This document shows positions 7,998 to 18,332 of a stretch of 64,000 nucleotides of DNA, piece by piece. Both the position numbers and the translations under genes were made by a program. The stretch is from the NCBI RefSeq assembly GCF_021023135.1, contig NZ_PGFV01000001.1:868001-932000 (forward strand), given 5' to 3'. The first letter of the stretch is position 1, and every line of letters begins with the position of its first letter. The notes under the pieces were generated by a model, which worked only from the letters and a program-made list of their open reading frames with translations, searched no databases and was not told the origin of the DNA. The stretch comes from Brevibacterium sp. CCUG 69071. Lineage in GTDB: Bacteria > Actinomycetota > Actinomycetes > Actinomycetales > Brevibacteriaceae.

Positions 7998-10292
7998 CTA
8001 TCCCCCGGCGATGCGGTAGACGTCGAAGACGCCTTCGACTTTCCGCACGGCGGAGAGCACGGTGTCCAGATGGCTCGCGTCGCTCATCTCGAAGACGAAC
8101 TTCGACTGCGCGACCCTGGCCCGCGAGGTCGCCACGGAGGCGGAGAGGATATTGACATGCGTGTCCGTGAGGACCTTCGTGATGTCCGAGAGCAGGCCCG
8201 ACCGGTCGAGGGCCTCGACCTGGATCTGGACGAGGTAGATGCCGCTGGTCTTCTCGCCCCAGGAGACCTCGACGATGCGTTCGGGCTCCCGTTCGAGGGA
8301 GACGACGTTCGGGCAGTCGACACGATGCACGGACACCCCGGAGCCGCGGGTGACGAAGCCGACGATCTCATCGCCGGGCACCGGGGTGCAGCAGCGGGCG
8401 AGTTTGACGAGCACATCGTCGACGCCTTTGACCGTGACCCCCTCCGAGGAGGAATGGTGTCCCGATGATTGGCCCGTGCGGTTGCGCGGTGCCGGCAGGA
8501 CGGTTTCGTCGTCGTCCTCGCCGACCTCCTTGGCCAGCAGGTCCACGACATGGGCCGCCGAGGTGATGCCGTTGCCGATCGCGGCGTAGAGCGCGGTGAC
8601 ATCGGGCAGCCGGAGTTCGGTGGCGACGACCTGCAGAGCCTCCTGGCTCATCAGCGCCGATGCCGAGAGGGTGTGCCGACGCATCGCCCTGGCCAGCTGT
8701 TCGCGGCCGTTCTCGATCGCCTCTTCGCGGCGCTCCTTCGAGAACCACTGCCGGATCTTGCTTCTGGCCCGCGGGCTCTTGACGAAGCCGAGCCAATCGC
8801 GGCTCGGACCGGCGTTCTCATCCTTGGAGGTGAAGACCTCGACCGAGTCGCCGTTCTTCAGTTCGGTGTCCAGGGCCACGAGTCGTCCGTTGACCCTGGC
8901 GCCCATGGTCTTGTGCCCGACCTCGGTGTGCACGGCATAGGAGAAGTCGACGGGTGTCGCCCCCGCGGGCAGGCTCATCACGTCTCCCTTGGGGGTGAAG
9001 ACGTAGACCTCCTTCGAATTCACCTCGTAGCGGAGGTTGTCGAGGAACTCCTCGGGGTCGCTGACCTCGCGCTGCCAGTCAAGCAGCTGCCGCAGCCAGG
9101 CGGCGTCGTCGACCTCGCCATCGTCGGAGACCTTGACCGAGCGGGCGGTGTTCGAGGTCACGGCCTTCGAGGGATTGCCGCGGTCCTTGTACTTCCAGTG
9201 GGCGGCCACGCCGAACTCGGCACGCCGATCCATCTCATGGGTCCGGATCTGGATCTCCACCGGTTTGCCGTTGGGGCCAATGACCGTCGTGTGCAGGCTC
9301 TGGTACATGTTGTACTTCGGCATCGCGATGTAGTCCTTGAACCGGCCGGGCACAGGATTCCAGCGGGCGTGGACGATGCCGAGCGTGGCGTAGCACTCCC
9401 GCACCGATTCGACGAGGACGCGGACGCCGACGAGGTCGTAGATGTCGGCGAATTCGTGGCCGCGGACGACCATCTTCTGGTAGATCGAGTAGTAGTGCTT
9501 GGGTCGGCCGGTGATCGCGGCCTCGATGCCGGACTCCCGCAGCTCGGAATTGAGTTCGTGCGAGACGGTCGCGAGGTACTTCTCGCGTTCGGGGGCGCGA
9601 TCGGCGACGAGGCGGACCACCTCGTCGTAGACCTTCGGGTGGAGCACCTGGAACGACAGATCCTCGAGTTCCCACTTGATCGTGTTCATCCCCAGCCGGT
9701 GTGCCAGCGGAGCGTAGATCTCGAGGGTCTCCCGGGCCTTCTTCGTACTCGAGGAGGCGGGAACGAACTTCCAGGTGCGGGCGTTGTGGAGTCGGTCGGC
9801 GAGCTTGATCACGAGGACGCGGATGTCCTTGGCCATGGCCACGATCATCTTGCGCACGGTCTCGGACTGCGCCGCCTGACCGTAGGTGAGTTTGTCGAGC
9901 TTGGTCACGCCGTCGACCATGGCCGCGACCTCGGGCCCGAACTCCTCGGTCAGCTCGGACAGGGAATAGGAGGTGTCCTCAACCGTGTCGTGGAGCAGAG
10001 CGGCGGCCAGAGTGACCGGAAGCATGCCGATCTCGGCGAGGATCGTCGCCACCGCGATCGGGTGGGTGATGTAGGCGTCCCCGGACTTCCGGGTCTGACC
10101 GCGATGAGCTTCCTCCGCGACCTGGTAGGCGCGGACCACCAGGTCGATGTCGGCCTTGGGGTGGTTCGACTGCAGCGCCCTGATCATCGGGCCCAGAACC
10201 CTCGGATACCCGGGGTTGTTCTGGGCCCTGGCCGCCCACCAGGCTAGACGAGAGATGCCGCGCGGGCGGCGCGATTCGGCGGAAGAAGCCAT
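7998..10292 (-). CDS. rel: Bifunctional (p)ppGpp synthase/hydrolase Rel
   Basis: A 764-residue long RSH protein. The N-terminal HD hydrolase carries HDTVEDT at 101-107; the synthetase domain carries RFKD at 318-321 and YQSLHTT at 331-337; TGS ([19 protein letters not shown]) and C-terminal zinc-finger and ACT regions follow. The RxKD loop is the form found in bifunctional enzymes rather than mono-functional RelA. It makes and degrades (p)ppGpp from GTP/GDP and ATP in response to uncharged tRNA on the ribosome. ATG start with AGGAG. Only 18 bases separate it from secF; the apt gene often found between them is missing. Confidence 0.97.
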   Translation of the reverse strand: MASSAESRRPRGISRLAWWAARAQNNPGYPRVLGPMIRALQSNHPKADIDLVVRAYQVAEEAHRGQTRKSGDAYITHPIAVATILAEIGMLPVTLAAALLHDTVEDTSYSLSELTEEFGPEVAAMVDGVTKLDKLTYGQAAQSETVRKMIVAMAKDIRVLVIKLADRLHNARTWKFVPASSSTKKARETLEIYAPLAHRLGMNTIKWELEDLSFQVLHPKVYDEVVRLVADRAPEREKYLATVSHELNSELRESGIEAAITGRPKHYYSIYQKMVVRGHEFADIYDLVGVRVLVESVRECYATLGIVHARWNPVPGRFKDYIAMPKYNMYQSLHTTVIGPNGKPVEIQIRTHEMDRRAEFGVAAHWKYKDRGNPSKAVTSNTARSVKVSDDGEVDDAAWLRQLLDWQREVSDPEEFLDNLRYEVNSKEVYVFTPKGDVMSLPAGATPVDFSYAVHTEVGHKTMGARVNGRLVALDTELKNGDSVEVFTSKDENAGPSRDWLGFVKSPRARSKIRQWFSKERREEAIENGREQLARAMRRHTLSASALMSQEALQVVATELRLPDVTALYAAIGNGITSAAHVVDLLAKEVGEDDDETVLPAPRNRTGQSSGHHSSSEGVTVKGVDDVLVKLARCCTPVPGDEIVGFVTRGSGVSVHRVDCPNVVSLEREPERIVEVSWGEKTSGIYLVQIQVEALDRSGLLSDITKVLTDTHVNILSASVATSRARVAQSKFVFEMSDASHLDTVLSAVRKVEGVFDVYRIAGG

Positions 10293-10310
10293 GACATCTC
10301 CTCTCTCGAC

Positions 10311-11327
10311 TCAGACCTCGGCGTGGATCACCGGCGGGACGTCTTCGACCCCTCTGTCCAAGCGTAGTTGACGAACCGCCTCTTCCTGTTCACGCACGGC
10401 CGGTTCATGTGCCCGGAGCAGGGCGTAGAGCGGGCTGGCCACGAACAGGGTCGAGGATGCTGCGACGATCATACCGATGAACAGCGACAGTGAGATGTCG
10501 ACGAGGGTGCCGGCGTTGAGCGCCAGGACGCCGATGAAGAGGATCGAGGCGACGGGCAGGACGGAGACCACCGTGGTGTTGATCGACCGCACCGTGGTCT
10601 GGTTGACGCCGAGGTTGACCAGCTCGGAGAACTTGAGATCCCGCTTCTCCTTGAAACGGGCCGTGTTCTCTCGGATCTTGTCGAAGACCACCACCGTGTC
10701 ATAGAGGGAGAAGCTCAGCACGGTGAGGAATCCGATGACCGCTTCAGGGGTCACCTCGATGCCGGTGGCCGAGTAGATGCCCATCGTGACGATCATGACG
10801 ACGACGAGGCCGATGATCGCAGCCAAGGACATCTTCCAGGTGCGGAAGTACAGGGCCATGACGATCATCGCGATGGCGACGAAGATGACGAGCGCGCGGA
10901 TCATCTTCTCCGTCACGTCCTGACCCCATTCGGGTCCGACGAAGGTCGAGGTCACATCCTCGTTCGAGACGTCGTAACCCTCGATCAGGGCATCACGGAC
11001 CTGCTGCATCTCGTCGTCCGAGAGCTGATTCGTCTCGATCTGCACTGCGGTGTCGCTGGTCGGTGTCAGACGCGGTTCCGAACCAGAGACGGCGCCGGAG
11101 ACGATGCCCTCACCCTTGCCGGGCGAGGTGTCGCTGACGTGGTCGATCTGGAACTGCGAGCCGCCTTTGAAGGCGATGCCGAAGTTGAATCCGGCGATCA
11201 GCGGGACGAGGAGCGAGAGGATGACGAGAACTCCGGCGATCGCCAGCCACAGCTTGCCCTTCCCGACGAAGGGAATGGAGGTCTCACCGTTGTGGAGCCG
11301 GTTGCCCCAGGCAAAGAACCGTTTCAC
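10311..11327 (-). CDS. secF: Protein translocase subunit SecF
   Basis: 338 residues with six predicted membrane helices and the conserved GIAFKGGSQFQI motif after TM1. SecF with SecD uses the proton gradient to help late steps of Sec-dependent export on the outer face of the membrane. The GTG start (GTGA) overlaps the secD stop by four bases, and GGAGG lies 7 bases upstream, so the two are translated together. The C-terminal cytoplasmic tail is short and ordinary. Confidence 0.96.
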   Translation of the reverse strand: MKRFFAWGNRLHNGETSIPFVGKGKLWLAIAGVLVILSLLVPLIAGFNFGIAFKGGSQFQIDHVSDTSPGKGEGIVSGAVSGSEPRLTPTSDTAVQIETNQLSDDEMQQVRDALIEGYDVSNEDVTSTFVGPEWGQDVTEKMIRALVIFVAIAMIVMALYFRTWKMSLAAIIGLVVVMIVTMGIYSATGIEVTPEAVIGFLTVLSFSLYDTVVVFDKIRENTARFKEKRDLKFSELVNLGVNQTTVRSINTTVVSVLPVASILFIGVLALNAGTLVDISLSLFIGMIVAASSTLFVASPLYALLRAHEPAVREQEEAVRQLRLDRGVEDVPPVIHAEV

Positions 11328-13711
11328 TTGTCTGCCTCCTTGCCCTCGTCAGCGTCCTTCTCCTGGGCGGCTCTGCGTGCCGCCGCCTTCCGTTCGGCGA
11401 TCGTGCCGCCGGCCGGAGCGGATTCGGAGCCCGTCGAGCGGGTCTTCTTCTTCGCCTTGCGCGGCTTCGCCGCAGACTCGGTGGTCGACTCGGCGTCACG
11501 GTCGTCAGACTTGTCGACGACCGACTCATCTGCCGTCGACTTCGCGTCCGTCGCTGATTTCTCGTCCGTCGATTCGGCGTCCGCCGATTCGGCTTCCGCC
11601 GTCGACTTCGCGTCCCTCGCCGACTTCGCGTCCTTCGCTGACTTCGCGTCCGAGGAACCGGCCTTCGCCGCAGCACCGGAGTCCGCAGACGCGGAGCCGA
11701 CGGTGGCCGGAGCCCGGTCCTCGGCCTCACTCTCGGTCGAGGCGATGCCGGCCTTGCGGTTGCGAGCCTTCTCGCGGCGTTTGGCCTCCGGAGACTTCTC
11801 GCTGTCGTCGATGCTCAGGCCCAGCGCACCTCGGTAGGCGGCCGGTTTGACCCCGAGCAGCCTCGGATCCATTCCCGACAGCGGGTGCCCCTGACCGAAG
11901 AACTTCGTTCTCGCAAGCACCTCGAGCATCGGGTGGGTGAAGAGGAAGACGACGATGACGTCGACGATCACGGCGAGGCCGAAGGTGAAGGCGAAGCCGC
12001 GCACCGATCCGACCGCGAGGATGTAGAGGATGATCGCGGCGAGCATGTTCACGCCCTTGGACGCGTAGATGGTCCGCTTCGCCCGGTCCCAACCCACTTC
12101 GACGGCCGAGAGGAGATTTCTGCCGCTGCGCAGCTCGTCTCTCACGCGCTCGAAGTAGACGATGAACGAGTCCGCGGCCATGCCGATGCCGATGATGATA
12201 CCGGCCAAGCCCGCCAGTGACAGTCGGTAGCCGTACCTCCACGAGGCCAGGAGCAGAAGCAGATACGTCAGCACGCCGACGACCACGATGCTCGAGACCG
12301 TGACGAGGCCGAGCACCCGATACTGCAGGAGTGAGTAGACGACGACGAGGATGAGTCCTGCCAGACCGGTGAGCAGACCGATGGTGAGGTAGTTCGACCC
12401 CAGCGTCGGTGAGATCTGGTCCTCGCTCTGGACCTGGAAGCTCAGCGGCAGGGAGCCGTTCTTGAGCTGGTCGGCCAGAGTCTGTGCCGAGTCGAGCGTG
12501 AAGTTGCCTGAGATCTCGGCCTTGCCGTCGGTGATGACGGCGTTGGAGGTCGGGGCGGAGAGCACGTTGCCGTCGAGCACGATGGCGAACTGGTTATAGG
12601 GCTGCTGCTTTCCGGTGATGTCCGAGGTGATCTGCTTGAAGATCTCTCGACCGGTGGAGTCGAACTCGAGGTTGACGGCCGGCTGGTTGGTCTGGGTGCC
12701 GTTGGCACCCGTCTGGTAGCCGAAGCTGGCGTCGGCGAGGTGATCGCCGGAGAGTTCGACGGGACCGAGAACGTACTTGGCCTGTCCGTCCGAGGCACAG
12801 GCGACGACCGGTTCGTCGGCGGGCAGCTGCTCGCCTCCGGTGCGGTTCTTCGGATCGGTGCAGTCGAGTTCGGTGTACTTCTTGATGATGTCATCGGACT
12901 GCCACTTGTCCGCGTCCGCTTCCGGGTCGAACAGGGGCCGCGGGGTCGAGTCGGTGACCTTGGTGTCCTCGCCCGTCCCCTCGCCGGCTCCCTCGCCCGA
13001 ATCACCGGTGTCTCCGCTGTCGGTGCTCGACTCCCCGGAGTCCTTCCCGGCGGGTCCGGGAACTTGGCCGCCGGCCTTGGCCGGTTCGTCTCCGGAGGTC
13101 GTATCACTCGTCTCACCGGCGGACCGAGAGACCTGCCCGCCCCCTGCGGGGTCGGTGCCCTCGGCCTGACCGGAGCCGTCGGACTGGCCTGCCCCGTCGG
13201 CACCGGTGAGATCCTCGAGGCGCTTCTTCTCCTCATCGCTGAGGCCGTCGTCCGAAGACTGTTCGGAGCTGTCCCCGCTCTGTTCCTGCTCCTTCTGGAT
13301 TGCCTCCTGGGAGCGCGGATCACCGACGAGGGCGACCCTGCGGAACACGAGCTGCGCGGACGAGCGGACCAGGTTGCGGGTCTCCTCGTCGGGGTTGCCC
13401 GGGAGGTTCACGATGATGTTGCGGTCACCCTGGGTCGTGATCTCGGCCTCGGAGACACCCGTCGAGTCGACGCGCTGCCGAATGATGGAGACAGCCTGGT
13501 CGAGCTGTTCCTTGCTGATGTCCGTGTCCTCCGAGACCTGCGGCTCGAGGATGATCGAGGTACCGCCCTCGAGGTCGAGCGCAAGCTTCGGCGAGGTTGT
13601 GGCATTCGACCAGATGACCCCGCCGGCGATGATGCCGGCAAGGGCAAGTGTGACGATGATGAGCCACATGAAGCGCAGACCAGGGCGCGGCTTTTCTTCA
13701 ATATCGGACAC
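11324..13711 (-). CDS. secD: Protein translocase subunit SecD with two long low-complexity insertions
   Basis: 795 residues, about 200 more than common actinobacterial SecDs. TM1 (about 13-32) is followed by LALDLEGGTSIIL, the P1 domain, and a C-terminal five-helix channel region (about 440-610). Two extra parts are seen. Residues about 160-260 are Ser/Gly/Glu/Thr-rich and acidic, inside the extracytoplasmic P1 domain. Residues about 640-795 form a charged cytoplasmic tail built of DAKSA/DAESA-like repeats and a Lys-rich end. No frameshift is needed, and the flanking Sec sequence is normal. The downstream secF overlaps by 4 bases. Confidence 0.95.
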   Translation of the reverse strand: MSDIEEKPRPGLRFMWLIIVTLALAGIIAGGVIWSNATTSPKLALDLEGGTSIILEPQVSEDTDISKEQLDQAVSIIRQRVDSTGVSEAEITTQGDRNIIVNLPGNPDEETRNLVRSSAQLVFRRVALVGDPRSQEAIQKEQEQSGDSSEQSSDDGLSDEEKKRLEDLTGADGAGQSDGSGQAEGTDPAGGGQVSRSAGETSDTTSGDEPAKAGGQVPGPAGKDSGESSTDSGDTGDSGEGAGEGTGEDTKVTDSTPRPLFDPEADADKWQSDDIIKKYTELDCTDPKNRTGGEQLPADEPVVACASDGQAKYVLGPVELSGDHLADASFGYQTGANGTQTNQPAVNLEFDSTGREIFKQITSDITGKQQPYNQFAIVLDGNVLSAPTSNAVITDGKAEISGNFTLDSAQTLADQLKNGSLPLSFQVQSEDQISPTLGSNYLTIGLLTGLAGLILVVVYSLLQYRVLGLVTVSSIVVVGVLTYLLLLLASWRYGYRLSLAGLAGIIIGIGMAADSFIVYFERVRDELRSGRNLLSAVEVGWDRAKRTIYASKGVNMLAAIILYILAVGSVRGFAFTFGLAVIVDVIVVFLFTHPMLEVLARTKFFGQGHPLSGMDPRLLGVKPAAYRGALGLSIDDSEKSPEAKRREKARNRKAGIASTESEAEDRAPATVGSASADSGAAAKAGSSDAKSAKDAKSARDAKSTAEAESADAESTDEKSATDAKSTADESVVDKSDDRDAESTTESAAKPRKAKKKTRSTGSESAPAGGTIAERKAAARRAAQEKDADEGKEADK
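11520..11660 (-). repeat. Tandem codon-level repeats in the secD tail
   Basis: Successive near-copies of a 15-base unit reading GACTTCGCGTCC plus a variable triplet on the plus strand (clearest at about 11601-11655), encoding DAKSA-type pentapeptides in the SecD C-terminal tail. Related GATTCGGCGTCCGCC copies lie just before it. Expansion by replication slippage is likely. Confidence 0.7.
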
Positions 13712-13773
13712 GTTTCAGCTTTCGATCGAGTGCAGAGTGCGGCCAGAAGTGAGCGAAGTCAGTTCTGTCTGAC

Positions 13774-14394
13774 TCAGTTCTTCTTGTCGGTGTCGGTATC
13801 GGTGGAATCCGAGCCCTCGGCATCAACATCGTCGGCGTCGAGCACATCCGAGTCACTGTCCGCGGGATTCGTCGACGAAGTCTCTGAGTCCGTGCCTGCC
13901 TTGAGCTCTGTGTCGGCGTCGAGCTCTGTCTCGGCGTCGACGGCAGGATCTCTCGTGTCGGCGGCTTCGGCCTTGAGGTCGTCGGTCTCGCTCAGGCTCT
14001 CGTCGTCGGCGGTGCCCGCGGCCCGCTTGCGCTCGTTCATGGCGTCGAGTTCGGCATCGGTGATGGCCGGAGAATCGGCCTCGACATCGGTCGGCTCCGC
14101 GGCATCGGCGGCGGGAGCGTCGACCGGAGCGACATCGGTCTGCGGGTTGTCGATCTGACCGATCGCCTGACGGTGGACGCGCAGCACTGTGCCCGGTCCG
14201 GATTCGATGGTGACCTGGTTGCTCTCTTCGTCGATGGAGAGCACGGTGCCGAAGACACCGAAGGTCGTCATCACTGTGGCACCCGGTACGAGACCGGTTT
14301 TGATCTGTTCCGCACGCGCCTTCTGCTTACGCCGAGAGTTGAACAGGAAAAAGATGAGCAACGCAGCAAGCGCGAGAGGGATCAGCAAATCCAC
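13774..14394 (-). CDS. yajC: Preprotein translocase accessory subunit YajC, with long acidic tail
   Basis: 206 residues. The N-terminal 85 are typical YajC: one helix (LLIPLALAALLIFFLF), then RRKQKARAEQIKTGLVPGATVMTTFG split across the usual basic loop and beta region. Residues about 90-206 are a strongly acidic, Thr/Asp/Ala-rich low-complexity tail ending in TDKKN. YajC associates with SecDF. GTG start with AAAGG upstream. It precedes secD with a 62-base gap. The tail resembles the acidic stretches in SecD in composition. Confidence 0.93.
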   Translation of the reverse strand: MDLLIPLALAALLIFFLFNSRRKQKARAEQIKTGLVPGATVMTTFGVFGTVLSIDEESNQVTIESGPGTVLRVHRQAIGQIDNPQTDVAPVDAPAADAAEPTDVEADSPAITDAELDAMNERKRAAGTADDESLSETDDLKAEAADTRDPAVDAETELDADTELKAGTDSETSSTNPADSDSDVLDADDVDAEGSDSTDTDTDKKN

Positions 14395-14475
14395 AAGTAT
14401 CTACCTTTCATAAGTACGAACCAGTCCACTAGCTTAGTTCGTCCTCAGTACCCATGGCGAACTCAACCGCCGGGA

Positions 14476-15582
14476 TCAGAACTCATAGTTTGCTGGGATC
14501 TGCATCCCCAGGTGCTTCCAGGCCGCCGAGGTGGCGACGCGGCCGCGTGGTGTGCGGCTGATCAGACCCTCCCGCACGAGGTAGGGCTCGGAGACGGTTT
14601 CGACCGTATCGGCCTCTTCCCCGACCGACACGGCCAGTGTCCCCAGGCCCACCGGTCCCCCGCCGAAGCGTTTGCACAGCACCTCGAGAACCGAGCGATC
14701 GAGGCGGTCGAGACCGAGGGCGTCGACTTCGTAGACTTCGAGGGCGTTGACCGCGGCGTCGTGATCGATGATGCCGCTGCCGCGCACCTGCGCCCAGTCC
14801 CGGACCCGGCGCAGCAGACGGTTGGCGATGCGCGGGGTGCCGCGCGAACGGGTGGAGATCTCCTGCAGGCCCGCCAGCTCCGCTTCGATGCCGAGCATCT
14901 GCGCCGAGCGTCGCAGCACGGTGAGCAGATCCGTACTCGAGTAGAAGTCGAGGAGACCGGTGAAGCCGAAGCGGTCGCGCAGCGGTGCAGGCAGCAGCCC
15001 CGAGCGGGTGGTCGCCCCGACCATCGTGAAGGACGGAAGGTCGAGGGGAATCGCGGTGGCTCCAGGGCCCTTGCCGACGATGACGTCGACGCGGAAGTCC
15101 TCCATGGCCACGTAGAGCATCTCCTCGGCGGCCCGGGCCATGCGGTGGATCTCATCGATGAAGAGCACTTCCCCCTCCTCGAGGGAGGAGAGGATCGCGG
15201 CGAGGTCACCCGCGTGCTGGACCGCCGGCCCCGAGGTGACGCGCAGGCTCGACTGCATCTCATGCGCGATGATCATGGCCAGGGTCGTCTTGCCCAGTCC
15301 GGGAGGGCCGGAGAGGAGGACATGGTCGGGAGCCTTGCTGCGGGCCTTCGCCGCGTCGAGGACCAGGGAGAGCTGCTCCCTGACCTGCGGCTGGCCGATG
15401 AAGTCTTTGAGCCCCTTCGGGCGCAGGGCGGCTTCTGCATCACGTTCGGCGGTCTCGGCACGGCCGGAGACCAGACGATCCTGTTCGGCGCCGGTGAGAC
15501 CCTGGTCGCCGAAGTCCATCTCATAGGATCCGGGATCGGTCTCCCCTGCCGCCCGGTCTGCGTCGAAGGACGGATCGGTCAT
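14476..15582 (-). CDS. ruvB: Holliday junction branch-migration helicase RuvB
   Basis: 368 residues. Walker A GPPGLGKT at 92-99, Walker B LFIDEIHR, sensor-1 GATTRSG, and a C-terminal winged helix ([16 protein letters not shown]) are present. The N-terminus is about 25 residues longer than in E. coli and acidic. The ATG at 15582 forms ATGA with the ruvA stop; reading frame upstream of it is not needed. RuvB hexamers drive branch migration with RuvA. Confidence 0.96.
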   Translation of the reverse strand: MTDPSFDADRAAGETDPGSYEMDFGDQGLTGAEQDRLVSGRAETAERDAEAALRPKGLKDFIGQPQVREQLSLVLDAAKARSKAPDHVLLSGPPGLGKTTLAMIIAHEMQSSLRVTSGPAVQHAGDLAAILSSLEEGEVLFIDEIHRMARAAEEMLYVAMEDFRVDVIVGKGPGATAIPLDLPSFTMVGATTRSGLLPAPLRDRFGFTGLLDFYSSTDLLTVLRRSAQMLGIEAELAGLQEISTRSRGTPRIANRLLRRVRDWAQVRGSGIIDHDAAVNALEVYEVDALGLDRLDRSVLEVLCKRFGGGPVGLGTLAVSVGEEADTVETVSEPYLVREGLISRTPRGRVATSAAWKHLGMQIPANYEF

Positions 15583-16175
15583 TTCCTGGCACCGAGCACT
15601 TTGAGTGAGGCCTTGAGCAGCACCGAGGTCCCGGCATCGGCTCCGAGGTCCTTGACCACCTCGGCGACGACATCGGCGGCCTGGGCCTCTTTCCACCCGA
15701 GGCCGACGAGGGCATCGATGACCTGCTGATTGCTGCCGCCGAAGGACAGCTGCGGTCCGGGTGTCGAGCCGGCGAGCTTGGGCAGTTTGTTCTCGAGTTC
15801 GAGGATGATCCGGGAGGCGCCCTTCTTGCCGATGCCCGGGACTCGGGTCAATGCGGTGGCGTCCTGGTTCGAGATCGCGGAGGCGAGCTCTTCGGGTCCC
15901 ATCACGGAGACGATGGCCATGGCCAGGCGCGGTCCGATCCCCGAGATCGAGAGGAGCACCTCGAAGGTGTGGTTCTCGTCCTCGGCGCCGAAGCCGAAGA
16001 GGGTCATGGAATCCTCACGCACGACCAGCGTCGTGACGAGGTCGATGTCCGCGCCGTGGCGGGTCGACGCCAGAGTGTCCGGGGTGACGTGGACCTTGCG
16101 TCCCACACCATAGGTGAGAACGACGAGGTGGTCAGCTGCGATGCGGTGGACCGTACCGCTGAGGAAACTGATCAC
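15579..16175 (-). CDS. ruvA: Holliday junction DNA-binding protein RuvA
   Basis: 198 residues; N-terminal OB domain ([12 protein letters not shown]), helix-hairpin-helix pair around [20 protein letters not shown], flexible linker, and C-terminal domain III that contacts RuvB. GTG at 16175 is chosen over an in-frame start eight codons upstream because the family begins with (M/V)ISFLxGTV, and GAAAGG lies just before it. It is coupled to ruvB by a 4-base overlap, with an 88-base gap from ruvC. Confidence 0.95.
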   Translation of the reverse strand: MISFLSGTVHRIAADHLVVLTYGVGRKVHVTPDTLASTRHGADIDLVTTLVVREDSMTLFGFGAEDENHTFEVLLSISGIGPRLAMAIVSVMGPEELASAISNQDATALTRVPGIGKKGASRIILELENKLPKLAGSTPGPQLSFGGSNQQVIDALVGLGWKEAQAADVVAEVVKDLGADAGTSVLLKASLKVLGARK

Positions 16176-16263
16176 GACCAGCCTTTCGAGTGGGAACACT
16201 TGTACGAATCCAGGTTAGCAGGAGGCCTCCACGGCACCTGTCCGCGACACGAGTCTGCGCCCA

Positions 16264-16860
16264 CTACTTCGTCTTGCGCATGGCCTCTGCCCACTGCTGC
16301 TGAGCTTTGGTCAGACCGGACCCCTGGCGTCCTCCGGACTTGCGCTCGGTCAGGTCCTTGTTCGCTCCCGGCGTCGATTGGGCGCTCAGGGCGCCTCGCC
16401 AGGAATGGCAGATCGCGATCGCCAACGCATCGGCGGCGTCCGCGGGCTTCGGCGGCGCTTCGAGCCCGAGGATCCTGGTGACCATGTTCGTCACCTGCTT
16501 CTTGCCCGCCCGCCCGGAGCCGGTGATCGCGGCTTTGACCTCGGAGGGCGTGTGCATCGCCACCGGCAGTCCGCGTCGGGCGGCCAGGCCCATCGTTAGG
16601 CCCGAGGCCTGAGCGGTGCCCATGATGGTGGACACGTCGTTGCGGGCGAAGACGCGTTCGATGGCCACCATGTCGGGACGGTACTCATCGAGCCAGGAGT
16701 CGAACGCCTCGGCGATGGCCCCGAGGCGCAGGTCCACTGAATCCGCGGACGGAGTGCGCAGCACGTCGACGGCCACCATCCGGGCCTTCCGCGCGGGCAG
16801 GGTGTCGATGACACCCAGCCCGCAGCGGGTCAGGCCGGGGTCGACGCCGAGGATCCGCAT
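16264..16860 (-). CDS. ruvC: Crossover junction endonuclease RuvC
   Basis: 198 residues, RNase H fold. The catalytic Asp7 is in [22 protein letters not shown] supplies the catalytic Glu, and [12 protein letters not shown] the C-terminal acidic residues. It resolves Holliday junctions by paired nicks. The ATG overlaps the yebC stop by one base (TGATG). The basic C-terminal tail of about 30 residues is common in actinobacteria. Confidence 0.95.
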   Translation of the reverse strand: MRILGVDPGLTRCGLGVIDTLPARKARMVAVDVLRTPSADSVDLRLGAIAEAFDSWLDEYRPDMVAIERVFARNDVSTIMGTAQASGLTMGLAARRGLPVAMHTPSEVKAAITGSGRAGKKQVTNMVTRILGLEAPPKPADAADALAIAICHSWRGALSAQSTPGANKDLTERKSGGRQGSGLTKAQQQWAEAMRKTK

Positions 16861-17612
16861 CAGGCGTCGAGTTCGGCGAGAACCTCATCGCTGACATCGG
16901 CATTCGAGTACACGTTCTGCACTTCGTCGCTGTCTTCGAGCGCATCGATGAGGTTGAAGACCTTGCGTGCGGTCTCCGCGTCGAGTCCGACCTCGAGCTC
17001 GGGGACGAAGGAGGCCTCCGCCGAGTCGTAGTCGATGCCGGCTTCGACGAGAGCGGTGCGGACGTCGACGAGGTCGGTGGCCTCGCAGATGATCTCGAAC
17101 TTCTCGCCCTCGTCCTTGACCTCTTCGGCTCCCGCGTCGAGCGTCGCCAGGAGGATCGCATCCTCATCGGTGCCCTCGGCGGGAACCTCGATGACGCCCT
17201 TACGGTTGAAGTTGTAGGTCACGGAACCGGGATCGGCCATCGAACCGCCGTTGCGGGTGACCGCCACGCGGACCTCTGAGGCGGCACGGTTGCGGTTGTC
17301 GGTGAGGCACTCGATGAGCAGCGCCACACCGCCGGCGGCATAGCCTTCGTACATGATCGTCTCGTAGTTGACCGCGGAACCGTCGAGGCCGCCGCCGCGC
17401 TTGACCGCGCGGGTGATGTTGTCGGCCGGGACCGAGTTCTTCTTGGCTTTCTGGATCGCATCGAACAGCGTCGGATTGCCCTCGGGATCAGGTCCACCGT
17501 TGCGTGCGGCAACCTCGATGTTCTTGATCAGCTTGGCAAACAGCTTGCCGCGCTTGGCATCGATGGCAGCTTTCTTGTGTTTAGTCGTTGCCCATTTGGA
17601 ATGACCTGACAC
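16860..17612 (-). CDS. yebC: YebC/PmpR family protein (TACO1-like)
   Basis: 250 residues, opening with the family signature [20 protein letters not shown] and [17 protein letters not shown]. The three-domain fold is retained to the C-terminus. YebC proteins have been described as DNA-binding regulators and, more recently, as translation factors for proline stretches; which applies here cannot be seen. GTG start with AGGAAGG upstream. It heads the yebC-ruvC-ruvA-ruvB run, the standard actinobacterial arrangement. Confidence 0.95.
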   Translation of the reverse strand: MSGHSKWATTKHKKAAIDAKRGKLFAKLIKNIEVAARNGGPDPEGNPTLFDAIQKAKKNSVPADNITRAVKRGGGLDGSAVNYETIMYEGYAAGGVALLIECLTDNRNRAASEVRVAVTRNGGSMADPGSVTYNFNRKGVIEVPAEGTDEDAILLATLDAGAEEVKDEGEKFEIICEATDLVDVRTALVEAGIDYDSAEASFVPELEVGLDAETARKVFNLIDALEDSDEVQNVYSNADVSDEVLAELDA

Positions 17613-17645
17613 TGGTGTTCCTTCCTCTAGTTGCAGCCTTTCAAG

Positions 17646-17674
17646 TCTATACGCTCAAGGTCCGCGGCCCTCAA
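17646..17674 (-). promoter_or_regulatory. Promoter of the yebC-ruvCAB operon
   Basis: On the minus strand TTGAGG (17674-17669), a 17-base spacer and TATAGA (17651-17646, continuing CT) give a good vegetative promoter with about 30 bases of leader. The -35 overlaps the end of the NUDIX gene. Confidence 0.7.
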
Positions 17675-18150
17675 TCGATGACAAGCGGGACCTCGGGCAC
17701 CGCGCCCGTGGTCGCCAGCTCGATGAGGCTGAGCAGATCCTTCGGATAGATCGTCTCCGTCGTCGACATCAGCTCGTCCCTGGTCCACCAGCGGAACTCG
17801 AGCAGACTGCGCTTCTCGATGTCGGTCCACACGGCGTCCTCGAGTTCGATGTCCTCGGAGGTCCGGAACGCGAAGTAGGTCTCGTGCTGGCGCAGCTTCT
17901 TCTCCGTGAATTCGAAGACCTCGTCACGGGTCGCCAAGGGGCCGATGAGTTCGCCGGGTTCGCATTCGAGTCCCGTCTCCTCCGCGAGCTCGCGTGCCGC
18001 GGTCTGAGCGGCCGACTCGCCCATCTCGGAACCTCCGCCGCAGGTCATCCACCATTGGTGGGTGGGTGTGAGCAGATCCTGGGCTCGAATCAGAAGGACC
18101 TCGTCGCGCTCATTGAGTAATACGACCCGTGAGGCTTTACGAGGTTTCAT
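17671..18150 (-). CDS. NUDIX hydrolase
   Basis: 159 residues with a perfect Nudix box, GGSEMGE followed by seven residues and RELAEETGL (about 45-67). It cleaves a nucleoside-diphosphate-linked compound; the substrate is unknown. The N-terminus KPRKASRVVLLNERDEVLLIRA is typical of small housekeeping Nudix enzymes. ATG start with GGAG 5 bases upstream. In other actinobacteria a Nudix gene often stands in the thrS-to-yebC interval, as here. Confidence 0.9.
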   Translation of the reverse strand: MKPRKASRVVLLNERDEVLLIRAQDLLTPTHQWWMTCGGGSEMGESAAQTAARELAEETGLECEPGELIGPLATRDEVFEFTEKKLRQHETYFAFRTSEDIELEDAVWTDIEKRSLLEFRWWTRDELMSTTETIYPKDLLSLIELATTGAVPEVPLVID

Positions 18151-18332
18151 GGTTCTCCAGGAGTTGGCGGCGAGGCGACGTAGTGTTCTGCAGAATAGTG
18201 ATGCCGTGGGGTTTCGGCAACAGCGATTTCGGAGACGAGAGAACGATAGCGGGAAGTCTCGTTCCCACCAAGTCGGAAGCCGAAATGCGGGGTCGGGTGA
18301 TCGCCGAGGAGGCGGTGGTGCAGCTCATGATC
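18151..18332. other. Gap between the S9 peptidase and NUDIX genes
   Basis: 182 bases with no credible gene. On the minus strand TATTCT near 18190-18200 could be a -10 for the NUDIX gene. Nothing else recognisable. Confidence 0.4.
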
